From Bifidobacterium simiarum (GTDB taxonomy: Bacteria; Actinomycetota; Actinomycetes; Actinomycetales; Bifidobacteriaceae), in assembly GCF_002802905.1 (NCBI RefSeq), contig NZ_PEBK01000004.1:131209-195208 (forward strand): a stretch of 64,000 nt of DNA, in the 5' to 3' direction. Positions within the stretch are counted from its first letter, which is position 1. The number at the start of each line of letters is the position of its first letter. Positions 43,278 through 50,860 of the stretch are shown here, in pieces. The notes beneath the pieces were generated by a model. That model worked only from the letters and a program-made list of their open reading frames with translations, made no database searches and was not told the origin of the DNA. A program made the position numbers and the translations under genes.

Positions 43278-43900
43278 TAGCGCGAGGACACTCGACCACC
43301 CCCAGTCTCGCTTCGCGAGCCAGCCCCCGCCAGCGGGGGCCGAGAGCTTCGCCCCCGCTGGCGGGGGCTGTCGGCGGAGCCGACTGGGGGTGGTCGAACG
43401 AAGCTCCGCCATCGGTCACCTCATCCGTCCGGCTTCGCCGGCCACCTTCGGCAAGTCGGACGGCCTGCGGCCGCGCCGTAATACTCGCCTGTCGGCTCGC
43501 CTGAGCCCTGCGAACGCCTCTGGCGTCCGCAAAGCGGGCTCAGCCTAAGGGGAAGGCAAGATTGGCGGGCTTCCCCCTCGGGCTGAGTCCGTTAAGGAAA
43601 CACGGGAGTGTTTCTAGGACTCAGACTCGCCGACAGGCGAGTAGAAAGAGAGCGACCGTCAGGTCGTCCATTCTTGCGGCTGAAGCTGGCTGCGGTAGCT
43701 GACTGATGAGGGCATGTGACATTATCGGTCACCTCATCCGTCCGGCTTCGCCGGCCACCTTCCCCTCGAGGGGAAGGCAAGAATCTTGGCTTCCCCCGCT
43801 GGGGGAAGCTGGCTGCCGTAGGCAGACTGATGAGGGGCCTGAAACGAAGCCTCGCTTCAGGCCGGCTCACATTCTCCACCCACCTCAAGAAACCCAATCC
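43278..43900. repeat. 623-bp repeat array between pilin and sortase genes
   Basis: The array contains an inverted GGTGG pair (43290-43397) and an extended unit (43405-43555) with GCGAACGCC/GGCGTCCGC inside TGAGCCC/GGGCTCA. An extended unit in reverse orientation (43570-43712) follows, with AAACAC/GTGTTT inside TGAGTCC/GGACTCA, CTCGCC/GGCGAG and CGACC-GTCA-GGTCG. Two compact units (43728-43772, 43790-43838) end the array. A hairpin load of this size between pilin and sortase would be expected to lower read-through into the sortase gene. No gene is seen. Confidence 0.7.
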
Positions 43901-44800
43901 ATGAAAAAGCTGCGCGACATTCTGCCTCTGCTGGTCATCATCGGCGGGCTGCTGGTCCTCTTCTACCCGACGATCAGCAACTTCTTCATCATGCGCAACG
44001 CCAGCCGCGCCGTCGGCAACTACGATGCGGCCGTCAACGCGCTCAGCGACGCCGAATACCGGAAGATCCTCAATGCCGCGCACGCCTATAACACCAAGCT
44101 CGCCGCGCAGGCGGCCGGAGGCGCCACCTCCGCGCTCGCCAACGCGGTGAACACCGCCGCCACCGACAAGGAATACCAGTCCATCCTCAACGTGGACGGC
44201 AACGGCATGATGGGCTACATCACCGTGCCCCGTCTCAAGGAGACCCTGCCGGTCTACCACGGCACCTCCGAACCGGTGCTGCAATCCGGCATCGGGCACC
44301 TCGAAGGCACGTCGGTCCCGGTCGGCGGCGCTTCCACCCACGCGGCGGTCTCCGGTCACCGGGGCCTGCCCAGTGCCAAACTGTTCACCGACCTCGACCA
44401 GATGAAGAAGGGCGACCTCTTCTTCTTCCGCATCCTCAAGGACACCTACGCCTACAAAGTGGACAGCATCGTCACGGTACTGCCCACCGACACGAAATCA
44501 CTGGTGATCGCCCCCGGCAAGGATCAGGCCACGCTGATCACCTGCACGCCCTACGGCGTGAACACCCACCGACTGCTGATCCGCGGCCATCGCGTGCCCT
44601 ACACGCCCGACATGGAGGAGCAGGCCGCCAACCAGTTCGGTCTGCACATCCCCATCCAATACCTGATCCCGATGATCGGCCTGGCGGTGCTGCTCATCGG
44701 CGGTGGCATCGCCCGACATGTTTACCGCCGAACGCATACGATCCCGGCGCAGCACAGCCACACCGGCGAAAGGAGACCGCGACATGGCCATCATGCCTAA
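43901..44800 (+). CDS. Class C (pilin-polymerising) sortase
   Basis: The 299-aa membrane protein has an N-terminal helix (LPLLVIIGGLLVLFYPTISN) and a C-terminal helix (IPIQYLIPMIGLAVLLIGGG), the class C topology. Catalytic residues are His143 (SGHRG), Cys205 (TLITCTPYGVNTHR) and Arg214. It should polymerise the major pilin next to it and add the tip protein. The segment before the catalytic barrel, where many class C sortases have a DP(W/F/Y) lid, reads AAGGATSALANAVNTAATDK and has no DPx triplet. The ATG lacks a strong Shine-Dalgarno. The 3' end overlaps the next gene by 17 nt. Confidence 0.93.
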   Translation: MKKLRDILPLLVIIGGLLVLFYPTISNFFIMRNASRAVGNYDAAVNALSDAEYRKILNAAHAYNTKLAAQAAGGATSALANAVNTAATDKEYQSILNVDGNGMMGYITVPRLKETLPVYHGTSEPVLQSGIGHLEGTSVPVGGASTHAAVSGHRGLPSAKLFTDLDQMKKGDLFFFRILKDTYAYKVDSIVTVLPTDTKSLVIAPGKDQATLITCTPYGVNTHRLLIRGHRVPYTPDMEEQAANQFGLHIPIQYLIPMIGLAVLLIGGGIARHVYRRTHTIPAQHSHTGERRPRHGHHA

Positions 44801-45707
44801 CATGCAGGCGATCGACGCACCTGTGTCGAACCGACGCAGGGCGGCCGGACTCCTCGCCATACTGTCCATACTGTTCGTCATCCTCGTCGGCGTCTTCCCG
44901 GCTCCCGCCCATGCCGCCACGTATGGCACGTATGGAGCAACCCAGTCCGGTCCGGTCGGATCGCTCACCATCGCCGCCCAGATCAAGGACTCCTCGTCCA
45001 CCCGCTATCTCGCCGGCGACACCTACGCCGTGGCCCATGTGGCCGACGCCACGCTCGGCTCCAACGGCACCATCGCCAAACTGACCACCCGCTCCGCGTT
45101 CCGATCGCTGAGCCGAGACTGGACCTCGCTCACCTCCTCGCAGTTCAACGCCGCGGCCAAGGAGCTCGCCGCCTACGCGGGCCAACACCGGCTCTACGAT
45201 GTGACCACCAAGGCCGTCACCGGCGCCGACGGCACCGCCATCGTCTCCGACCTCACGCCGGGGCTCTACCTCGTCTCCCGCACCGGCATCGCGGCCGCCA
45301 ACAAGGCATATGCGTGCGATGCCTTCCTCGTGGCCGTGCCCGAAACCGACGACAGTGCCTCGGGAACGGCGGGCGGGGCGAACTACGACGTCGTCGCCGC
45401 GCCGAAATTCGAGCAGGTCAGCGTGCCGAATCCGCCCACGCCGAACCATCCCGGCGGCGAGCCCACGCCAAATACGCCTGGTACGCCGGGCACGGGCACG
45501 CCGGGGACACCGGGGTCTGGCTCCACGCCGGGCACTGGCGGTCAGACCGGCACGACCGGCTCCACCGGTCCCTCCACCGTGGCGAAAACCGGTGCCGCGG
45601 TCATGCGCTACGTCGAAGCGGCCGTGATCCTCGGCGCCCTCGCCGTGATCGTGCTGTTCGTCCGCGACCGCATTCGCTCGCGCGAATCACATGAATCACT
45701 CAAGTAG
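44784..45707 (+). CDS. Pilus-operon surface protein with VAKTG C-terminal signal
   Basis: The 307-aa protein has a signal peptide (LLAILSILFVILVGVFPAPAHA). A pilin-like domain follows, with GSLTIAAQI near the start and GTAIVSDLTPGLYLVSRTG, similar to the strand pattern of SpaA-type pilins. A Pro/Thr/Gly-rich stalk of about 60 residues leads to VAKTG (266-270), then a hydrophobic helix and RDRIRSRE. This layout is that of a sortase signal with a degenerate motif, resembling LAXTG more than LPXTG. It may be the wall-linking base subunit or an accessory pilin. AAAGGAGA (44768-44775) fixes ATG 44784, inside the sortase gene, so the two are coupled. Confidence 0.82.
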   Translation: MAIMPNMQAIDAPVSNRRRAAGLLAILSILFVILVGVFPAPAHAATYGTYGATQSGPVGSLTIAAQIKDSSSTRYLAGDTYAVAHVADATLGSNGTIAKLTTRSAFRSLSRDWTSLTSSQFNAAAKELAAYAGQHRLYDVTTKAVTGADGTAIVSDLTPGLYLVSRTGIAAANKAYACDAFLVAVPETDDSASGTAGGANYDVVAAPKFEQVSVPNPPTPNHPGGEPTPNTPGTPGTGTPGTPGSGSTPGTGGQTGTTGSTGPSTVAKTGAAVMRYVEAAVILGALAVIVLFVRDRIRSRESHESLK

Positions 45708-45849
45708 TGGTTCCTGGTTTCGCTGGCGGGAGCTGTCAGCGGTAACTGACTGGCATCTCGCGATGTCGCTCCCGCTGGCGGGAGCTGTCAGCGGGAGCTG
45801 ACTGAGGGTGGTCGAGTTCCCGAGCCCCGCACGGGCTCGACGCAGACCC
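45708..45849. repeat. Family B units ending the pilus operon
   Basis: Two copies of CTGGCGGGAGCTGTCAGCGG with the small hairpin CAGCGG-TAA-CTG or CAGCGGGAGCTG lie at about 45724-45755 and 45774-45805, the second ending in GACTGAGGGTGGTC. A further stem GCCCCGC-ACG-GGCTC follows. They lie between convergent genes and could terminate both transcripts. Confidence 0.5.
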
Positions 45850-46626
45850 CTACTGATCCAGATCCTCGTCCTTCGCGGAGCCGAGTAACACGCGCTCGCT
45901 GAGATTCACCACCAGCATCAGTACGGCCGTCAGCGCCACGATCACGAACGTGGCCGAGAAGATCAGCGGCGTGCGGAATGAGTTGTACGCCGCCTGCAGC
46001 CAGATGCCGAGGCCCTTGCGCGCGCCCAGATATTCGGCGGTCGACGCCGTGGCGAAGATGTATGCCGCGGAGATGCGGATGCCGCCGTAGATCTGCCGCG
46101 CCGCCACACGCAGCTTCACATGCCATAGCGTCCACGCTTCGGTGGCGCCGCAGGTGAGCGCCACATCGGAGTAGAACTGCGGCACCGCGGCCAGGCCGCG
46201 GATGGTCTGCACGGCGATGGGGAACAGGCCGAAGATCGCCACGATCACGATCTTGCCGTTGATCTCGAAGCCGAACCAGATCAGGAACAGCGGGGCGATG
46301 GAGATCAGGGGCATCGTCTGCGCGGCCGCCAGCAGCGGGAAGAACGCGGCGTTCAGCGTCTTCGAACAGTAGAACACGATGCCCACCAGCACGCCCAGCA
46401 CCACGGCGAACATGAAGCCGACGAAGCCCTCGAACGCCGTCACCTGCGTGGCCGGCCACAGCGTGGGCCAGGTCTCGATCGTCGCCTGCACGATCTCGCT
46501 CGGCGCGCTCATCATCGTGGGCGGCACGTCGCTCGTGCGCACCCAGACCTCCCACAGCACCAGCAGGGCCGCCACCGCGACCACCGTGGGCACATACCGC
46601 TTCAACTTCGCCATCAGGGCCATCAT
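45850..46626 (-). CDS. ABC transporter permease (SsuC/TauC/ThiX-like), orphan
   Basis: From ATG 46626 the product is 258 aa; GAGGAGG 7 nt before it decides the start over the longer frame to 46932. It has about six transmembrane helices and the EAA loop ALTCGATEAWTLWHVKLRVAARQIYGGIRIS, which contacts the ATPase. The sequence resembles permeases for sulfonate, nitrate or thiamine precursors (SAPSEIVQ, TMPLISIAPLFLIWFG). No ATPase or solute-binding protein gene is next to it, since the pilus operon lies downstream. Its partners must be elsewhere, or it is a remnant. Substrate unknown. Confidence 0.88.
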   Translation of the reverse strand: MMALMAKLKRYVPTVVAVAALLVLWEVWVRTSDVPPTMMSAPSEIVQATIETWPTLWPATQVTAFEGFVGFMFAVVLGVLVGIVFYCSKTLNAAFFPLLAAAQTMPLISIAPLFLIWFGFEINGKIVIVAIFGLFPIAVQTIRGLAAVPQFYSDVALTCGATEAWTLWHVKLRVAARQIYGGIRISAAYIFATASTAEYLGARKGLGIWLQAAYNSFRTPLIFSATFVIVALTAVLMLVVNLSERVLLGSAKDEDLDQ

Positions 46627-46810
46627 CACCTTGCCTCCTCGCGCGTGTTCCTGCGCATCACGGCCGGAGCGGGGAGCAGTAAGGTGAGGAGCCTGCGCGC
46701 AAAACGGCCGAACATCGAAAAAATCAGAGCAATAACGAAAATTTTCAACCAAAAAACTTCCAACCACACAGTATAGGTGCCTTATAGGTGCCTTGTGATG
46801 AGAGAAAACC

Positions 46811-46938
46811 CGAGTTGTGAGGCTTCGTTCTGGAAGTATGCGGTTATGGAGAGAGGTCGACGTCGCAGGATTGTTGCAATTCCGCGGTTGCGTGTGATGG
46901 CTGCGGGGGCCTTTGCCGAAACGAAGCCTCACAACTCG
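46811..46938. repeat. Perfect 19-bp inverted repeat between permease gene and gltX
   Basis: CGAGTTGTGAGGCTTCGTT (46811-46829) and AACGAAGCCTCACAACTCG (46920-46938) are exact reverse complements, separated by 90 bp. The loop includes GGATTGTTGCAATTCCGCGG and other small dyads. The repeat ends 56 bp before the gltX start. Just upstream, ATAGGTGCCTT is directly repeated (about 46783). The rest of 46627-46994 is AT-rich and probably holds the permease promoter. Confidence 0.75.
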
Positions 46939-46981
46939 TGATTAACCCGTGATGATGGCCGGTGGCGTCCCGTTGACGCGG

Positions 46982-46994
46982 CACAATAGAACGT
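46982..46994 (+). promoter_or_regulatory. Putative leaderless -10 box of gltX
   Basis: CACAAT (46982-46987) ends 7 nt before ATG 46995. No Shine-Dalgarno is present. Transcription would start at or next to the ATG. Confidence 0.45.
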
Positions 46995-48521
46995 ATGACT
47001 GAAGAGCATTCTGAAAACAACAAGCCCGAACTGCCTGAGAACGTTCGCGTTCGTTTCTGCCCGTCGCCGACCGGCACCCCCCACGTGGGCATGGTGCGTA
47101 CCGCCCTGTTCAACTGGGCCGAAGCCCGTCACACCCACGGCACCTTCGTGTTCCGCATCGAGGACACTGACGCCCAGCGTGATTCCGAGGAAAGCTACAA
47201 CCAGATCCTCGACGCCCTGAAGTGGCTCGGCCTCGACTGGGACGAGGGCGTGGAGGTCGGCGGTCCCGACGGCCCGTACCGTCAGTCCGAGCGCGGCGAC
47301 ATCTACAAGGACGTGGCGGCCAAGCTGCTCGAAGCCGGCTACGCCTACGAGTCCTACTCCACCCCCGAGGAGATCGAGGCCCGCAACGTGGCCGCCGGCC
47401 GTCCGAAGGCCTTCGGCTACGACGGCTACGACCGCAACCTCACCGAGGAGCAGAAGGAGGCCTTCCGCGCCGAGGGCCGCAAGCCCGCGATCCGTCTGCG
47501 CATGCCCGACGAGGACATCGCCTTCGACGATCTGATCCGCGGCACCATCGAGTTCAAGGCCGGCTCTGTGCCGGACTATGTGATCGTGCGCCCGAACGGT
47601 GACCCGCTGTACACGCTCACCAACCCGGTGGACGACGCCATGATGCGCATCAACGTCGTGCTGCGAGGCGAGGACCTGCTCAGCTCTACCCCGCGCCAGA
47701 TCGTGCTGTACCGCTACCTCATCGAGCTCGGCATCGCCAAGGAGATGCCGCTGTTCGGCCACATGCCGTACGTGATGGGCAAGGGCAAGAAGAAGCTGTC
47801 GAAGCGCGATCCCGAGTCCAACCTGTTCCTGCACCGCGACCACGGCTTCATCCGCGAGGGCCTGCTTAACTACCTGGCTCTGCTCGGCTGGTCGATCGGC
47901 GCCGATCAGGACGTGTTCTCCATGGACGAGATGATCGAGAAGTTCGACATCCGCGACGTGAAGGCCAATCCGGCCCACTTCGACATCGACAAGGCCATCG
48001 CCATCAATGCCGAGCACATCCGCATGCTCGAGCCGCAGGACTTCCTCAACCGCGCCGTGCCGTACCTGCACCGCGACGGCGTGGTCTCCGCCGACAGCTG
48101 GGACGCCCTGACCGACCGCGAGCGTGAGGTGCTCACCGCCGCCGCGCCGCTCGTCCAGCCGCGCGTTCGCCTGCTCGGCGAGGTGGCCGGCATGGTCGGC
48201 TCTCTGCTCTCCACCGAGGAGTACATCGAGCCGGAGGACGACGCCCGCAAGACGCTCAAGGATTCCGCCGGCGAGGTGCTCGACAAGGCCGTGGCCGCGC
48301 TGGAGGCCGTGGAGCCGGCCGACTGGAAGGCCGAGCCGCTGCACGAGCTGCTCAACAAGGCGCTGATCGAGGAAGGCGGCTTCAAGCCGCGTCTGGCGTT
48401 CGGCCCGGTGCGCGTGGCCGTCTCCGGTCGTCGCGTCTCCCCGCCGCTGTTCGAGTCGATGGAGATCCTCGGCAAGGACATCACCGTCGCCCGCCTCAAG
48501 GGCCTGCGCGCCCACCTGTGA
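46995..48521 (+). CDS. gltX: Glutamyl-tRNA synthetase
   Basis: The 508-aa class I synthetase charges tRNA-Glu with glutamate. The HIGH-type motif appears in [22 protein letters not shown] (His-Val-Gly-Met) and the KMSKS-type motif is KKLSKRD. The C-terminal anticodon-binding helical domain is complete (ending [20 protein letters not shown]). Actinobacteria lacking GlnRS use a non-discriminating GluRS with GatCAB for Gln-tRNA; whether this is so here cannot be told from the window. It lies 490 nt upstream of tRNA-Glu and tRNA-Gln genes. Confidence 0.96.
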   Translation: MTEEHSENNKPELPENVRVRFCPSPTGTPHVGMVRTALFNWAEARHTHGTFVFRIEDTDAQRDSEESYNQILDALKWLGLDWDEGVEVGGPDGPYRQSERGDIYKDVAAKLLEAGYAYESYSTPEEIEARNVAAGRPKAFGYDGYDRNLTEEQKEAFRAEGRKPAIRLRMPDEDIAFDDLIRGTIEFKAGSVPDYVIVRPNGDPLYTLTNPVDDAMMRINVVLRGEDLLSSTPRQIVLYRYLIELGIAKEMPLFGHMPYVMGKGKKKLSKRDPESNLFLHRDHGFIREGLLNYLALLGWSIGADQDVFSMDEMIEKFDIRDVKANPAHFDIDKAIAINAEHIRMLEPQDFLNRAVPYLHRDGVVSADSWDALTDREREVLTAAAPLVQPRVRLLGEVAGMVGSLLSTEEYIEPEDDARKTLKDSAGEVLDKAVAALEAVEPADWKAEPLHELLNKALIEEGGFKPRLAFGPVRVAVSGRRVSPPLFESMEILGKDITVARLKGLRAHL

Positions 48522-48540
48522 GCGAGTGAGGAAGGTCGTC

Positions 48541-48810
48541 ATTTTGGCCTTCCCCTCGGGCTGAGTCCGTTAAAAAAAACGCCAGAGGCGTTTTAGGACT
48601 CATGCGAGCCGACAGGCGAGCAGATGCTGAGTCGGCCATAGGCCGACCATTCTTGCCTGAAGGTGGCCGACGCAGTCGGTTGGATGAAGTGACGTGATTG
48701 TTCGTGATTCTCTCGGGCCGTCGTCCCATACGGGATGGCGGCCCGATTCGTAAGGCCGACCACTTTTGCCTGAAGGTGGCCGGCGAAGCCGGTCGGATGA
48801 GGGGCCGCCG
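48541..48810. repeat. Extended and compact family B units after gltX
   Basis: The extended unit (48545-48690) has arms CTTCCCC and GAAGGTGG. Its loop insertion has AAACGCC/GGCGTTT within TGAGTCC/GGACTCA, a GAGCCGACAGGCGAG region, and GTCGGCC-ATA-GGCCGAC followed by CATTCTTGC. A second unit, GGTGGCCGGC-GAA-GCCGGTCGGATGAGG, is at 48774-48802, preceded by GGCCG-ACCACTTTTGCC. These may serve as gltX 3' structures. Confidence 0.6.
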
Positions 48811-48900
48811 GCATTCCACTGGAATGGCCCGAAAACCCTTGAAATTCCAACGAAAACCCGCTGCCAAACCACCTCCGCTGCAACCGCGACACGCCGAGAG

Positions 48901-48929
48901 TTGCGCGGTCCCGAGGGTTCGCGTATATT
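48901..48929 (+). promoter_or_regulatory. Promoter of the tRNA-Glu/tRNA-Gln unit
   Basis: TTGCGC (48901-48906) and TATATT (48924-48929) are spaced by 17 bp, a good housekeeping promoter, about 80 nt before tRNA-Glu. Confidence 0.65.
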
Positions 48930-49010
48930 AATCACTCGTTGCGGTTCACCCCGCAGCCCAGTCAGGACAGCGGTTCTCATCGAGATCCGAATGATTGACT
49001 GATAACTTAA

Positions 49011-49083
49011 GCCCCCATCGTCTAGCGGTCTAGGACTACGCCCTCTCACGGCGCCAACACCGGTTCAAATCCGGTTGGGGGTA
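49011..49083 (+). tRNA. tRNA-Glu (CTC)
   Basis: The acceptor stem GCCCCCA/TGGGGGT is perfect. The anticodon loop CTCTCAC in the CGCC/GGCG stem gives anticodon CTC (codon GAG). The T arm is CCGGTTCAAATCCGG. The discriminator base is A and CCA is not encoded. Confidence 0.95.
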
Positions 49084-49123
49084 CGACTGACGGAACGGCC
49101 CAAGAGCCGCGACGCCTGCCAAT

Positions 49124-49195
49124 TGGGGTATGGTGTAATTGGCAACACAGGTGATTCTGGTTCATCCATTCTTGGTTCGAGTCCAGGTACCCCAG
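49124..49195 (+). tRNA. tRNA-Gln (CTG)
   Basis: The acceptor stem TGGGGTA/TACCCCA is perfect. The anticodon loop TTCTGGT in the GGTGA/TCATC stem gives anticodon CTG (codon CAG). The T loop is TTCGAGT, with a CTTGG/CCAGG T stem. The discriminator base is G and CCA is not encoded. It lies 40 nt after tRNA-Glu and is probably co-transcribed with it. Confidence 0.94.
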
Positions 49196-49200
49196 CGAAA

Positions 49201-49241
49201 TAGCCTCGCGAATCATATGATTCGGCGAGGTTTTTTTGTTA
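49201..49241 (+). terminator. Terminator of the tRNA unit
   Basis: CCTCGC (49204-49209) pairs with GCGAGG (to 49231), with an inner GAATCAT/ATGATTC helix, followed by seven T. It is a strong intrinsic terminator. Confidence 0.9.
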
Positions 49242-49350
49242 TGTGACCAAGCTTCGCCAGCACTATGCACCGGAACGCGCATCGGCGGCCTTCGCAGCCG
49301 CCACGACATCAACACAGGCAATGTTCAGAAAAGTCGGTAGGGTGGAGCAT

Positions 49351-50790
49351 ATGAGCGAACGCCTTGAGCATGTGAAAGCCGCGGCCGGCGCAGTCCGCGA
49401 TGGTATCCGCGAGGGGATCGGCGCCGGAATCCCCGGCGACCACGGCGAACGGTCGTCCCTTTCCGAGCGACTCCACCATGCCGATCGGTCCAATCACTCC
49501 ATGTCCGTTTCCGTGCGACTCGGCCGTCTCCAGTTCCATCATTCCGGCAAATTCCGCGTGCTGCAGCTCAGCGACATCCAGGACGGGCCGAAGGTCTCGC
49601 CCGACACGGTCCGTCTGATCGAGGCGGCCTGCGACGCCGCCCGGCCCGATCTCGTGGTGTTCACCGGCGACCAGATCGCCGGATACGACTCCGCCTACTC
49701 CCGGACCTTCCGCAAGCGCCGCTGGCTGCAGCCCAAGCGGCCGATCGACGAAGCCGACAGGGAGCATACCCGCGAACTCGTGCGCGGCTCGATCCGGCAG
49801 TTCGTCCAGCCGCTGGTGGACCGCGGCATCCCGTTCGCCGTCACCTACGGCAACCACGATTTCCAGTGCGGGCTGGACACCGCCGAGCTCGACATGATCT
49901 ACCGCGAATTCCCCGGCTGCCTCAATCCCGATCCGGCCGATCAGACTGTGCCGGCCGATTCCGCCGCCGAACCGACCCCGGTCCTCCCCGAATCCGCCAG
50001 AACGATCGGTCTCGAAGATCAATCGGTTTACCCGTGCGAACCGGGCACCTTCGCCCTGCCGGTCAGCGACGTGGACCATCGGCGCAACGTGATCGGTCTG
50101 GTGATCGTCGATTCCGGCGACTATGCGCAGTCCGGCGGCTACGGCAGTCCCAGCCGTCGCGCCCTCGACTTCATGCGGACCATCCCCGCCACGCTCGGCG
50201 CCCCGTCCTTGGTGTTCCAGCACATCCCGATCCCGCAGTTCTACGACGTGCTGCGCAAGGTCCCGTCCAACACCGCCTACGCGATCCAGGGCTACCGCAC
50301 CTTCGACTCGGCATGCTACGTGCTGGACGAAAGCAAGGTGGAGCCCGACGGCTATCTCGCCGAGGGCATCAGCTGCCCCGACGAGGATTGCGGCGAATTC
50401 GCGATCATGAAGGAGACGGACGGCTACTTCGGCCTGTTCGCCGGGCATGACCACCGCAACGGATTCGTCGGCGTCGAACACGGCATCATGCTCGGCGCCA
50501 CCCCCACCTGCGGATTCGGATCGTACGGTCCGGTGCCCGACAAGCGCGCGGCCCGGCTGTTCGAGTTCGACATCCGCCACCCGCAGCGGCCGCGCACGCA
50601 GCTGCTGGAATTCGGCGATCTGGTCGGCAAGCCGCAGTCGCGCAAGGCCTACACGTTCGCGATGAGCCACGTCCCCACCACGCCCGGCGACGCGTGGAAT
50701 CTGCTACGCAAGCCGGGACCGCTGTCCGCGCTGGGCGCCGGATTCGCCGCCGCGCTGGCCACTCTCGGCTTCACGGGCAAGCGACGGTAG
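49351..50790 (+). CDS. Metallophosphoesterase (calcineurin-like)
   Basis: I place the start at ATG 49351 (MSERLEHVKAAAG), with GGTGGAG a few bases upstream, giving 479 aa; an earlier in-frame start at 49243 overlaps the tRNA terminator region. The phosphoesterase motifs are LQLSDIQDGP, LVVFTGDQIAGYDS, AVTYGNHDFQCG, LVFQHIPIPQF and FGLFAGHDHRNGF, in the order expected for a two-metal centre. This arrangement resembles Dcr2/purple-acid-phosphatase-like proteins. No signal peptide is evident. The C-terminus is hydrophobic (LGAGFAAALATLGFTG) and might associate with the membrane. Substrate is unknown. It converges with the iclR gene. Confidence 0.87.
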   Translation: MSERLEHVKAAAGAVRDGIREGIGAGIPGDHGERSSLSERLHHADRSNHSMSVSVRLGRLQFHHSGKFRVLQLSDIQDGPKVSPDTVRLIEAACDAARPDLVVFTGDQIAGYDSAYSRTFRKRRWLQPKRPIDEADREHTRELVRGSIRQFVQPLVDRGIPFAVTYGNHDFQCGLDTAELDMIYREFPGCLNPDPADQTVPADSAAEPTPVLPESARTIGLEDQSVYPCEPGTFALPVSDVDHRRNVIGLVIVDSGDYAQSGGYGSPSRRALDFMRTIPATLGAPSLVFQHIPIPQFYDVLRKVPSNTAYAIQGYRTFDSACYVLDESKVEPDGYLAEGISCPDEDCGEFAIMKETDGYFGLFAGHDHRNGFVGVEHGIMLGATPTCGFGSYGPVPDKRAARLFEFDIRHPQRPRTQLLEFGDLVGKPQSRKAYTFAMSHVPTTPGDAWNLLRKPGPLSALGAGFAAALATLGFTGKRR

Positions 50791-50803
50791 GCGGATAACA
50801 AAA

Positions 50804-50841
50804 CAGGCCGCGAGCCAGCGGATTGGCTGACTCACGGCCTG
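50804..50841 (-). terminator. Terminator of the IclR regulator gene (possibly bidirectional)
   Basis: CAGGCCGCGAG (50804-50814) pairs with CTCACGGCCTG (50831-50841) with one mismatch, plus an inner CCAGC/GGCTG helix. On the minus strand it is followed by TTTTGTTATC, a proper T run. It lies 19 nt past the iclR stop and may also stop the convergent phosphoesterase transcript. Confidence 0.8.
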
Positions 50842-50860
50842 AAACGGTCGATCGATCCGA

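Noticed and set aside
43706-43900. N-terminal extension of the pilus sortase to 43706
   Set aside because: The added residues are translated from family B repeat sequence; the protein from ATG 43901 already has a normal membrane anchor.
46627-46994. T-box or vitamin riboswitch upstream of gltX or the permease gene
   Set aside because: I found no T-box sequence, specifier loop, TPP motif or similar consensus, and gltX appears leaderless.
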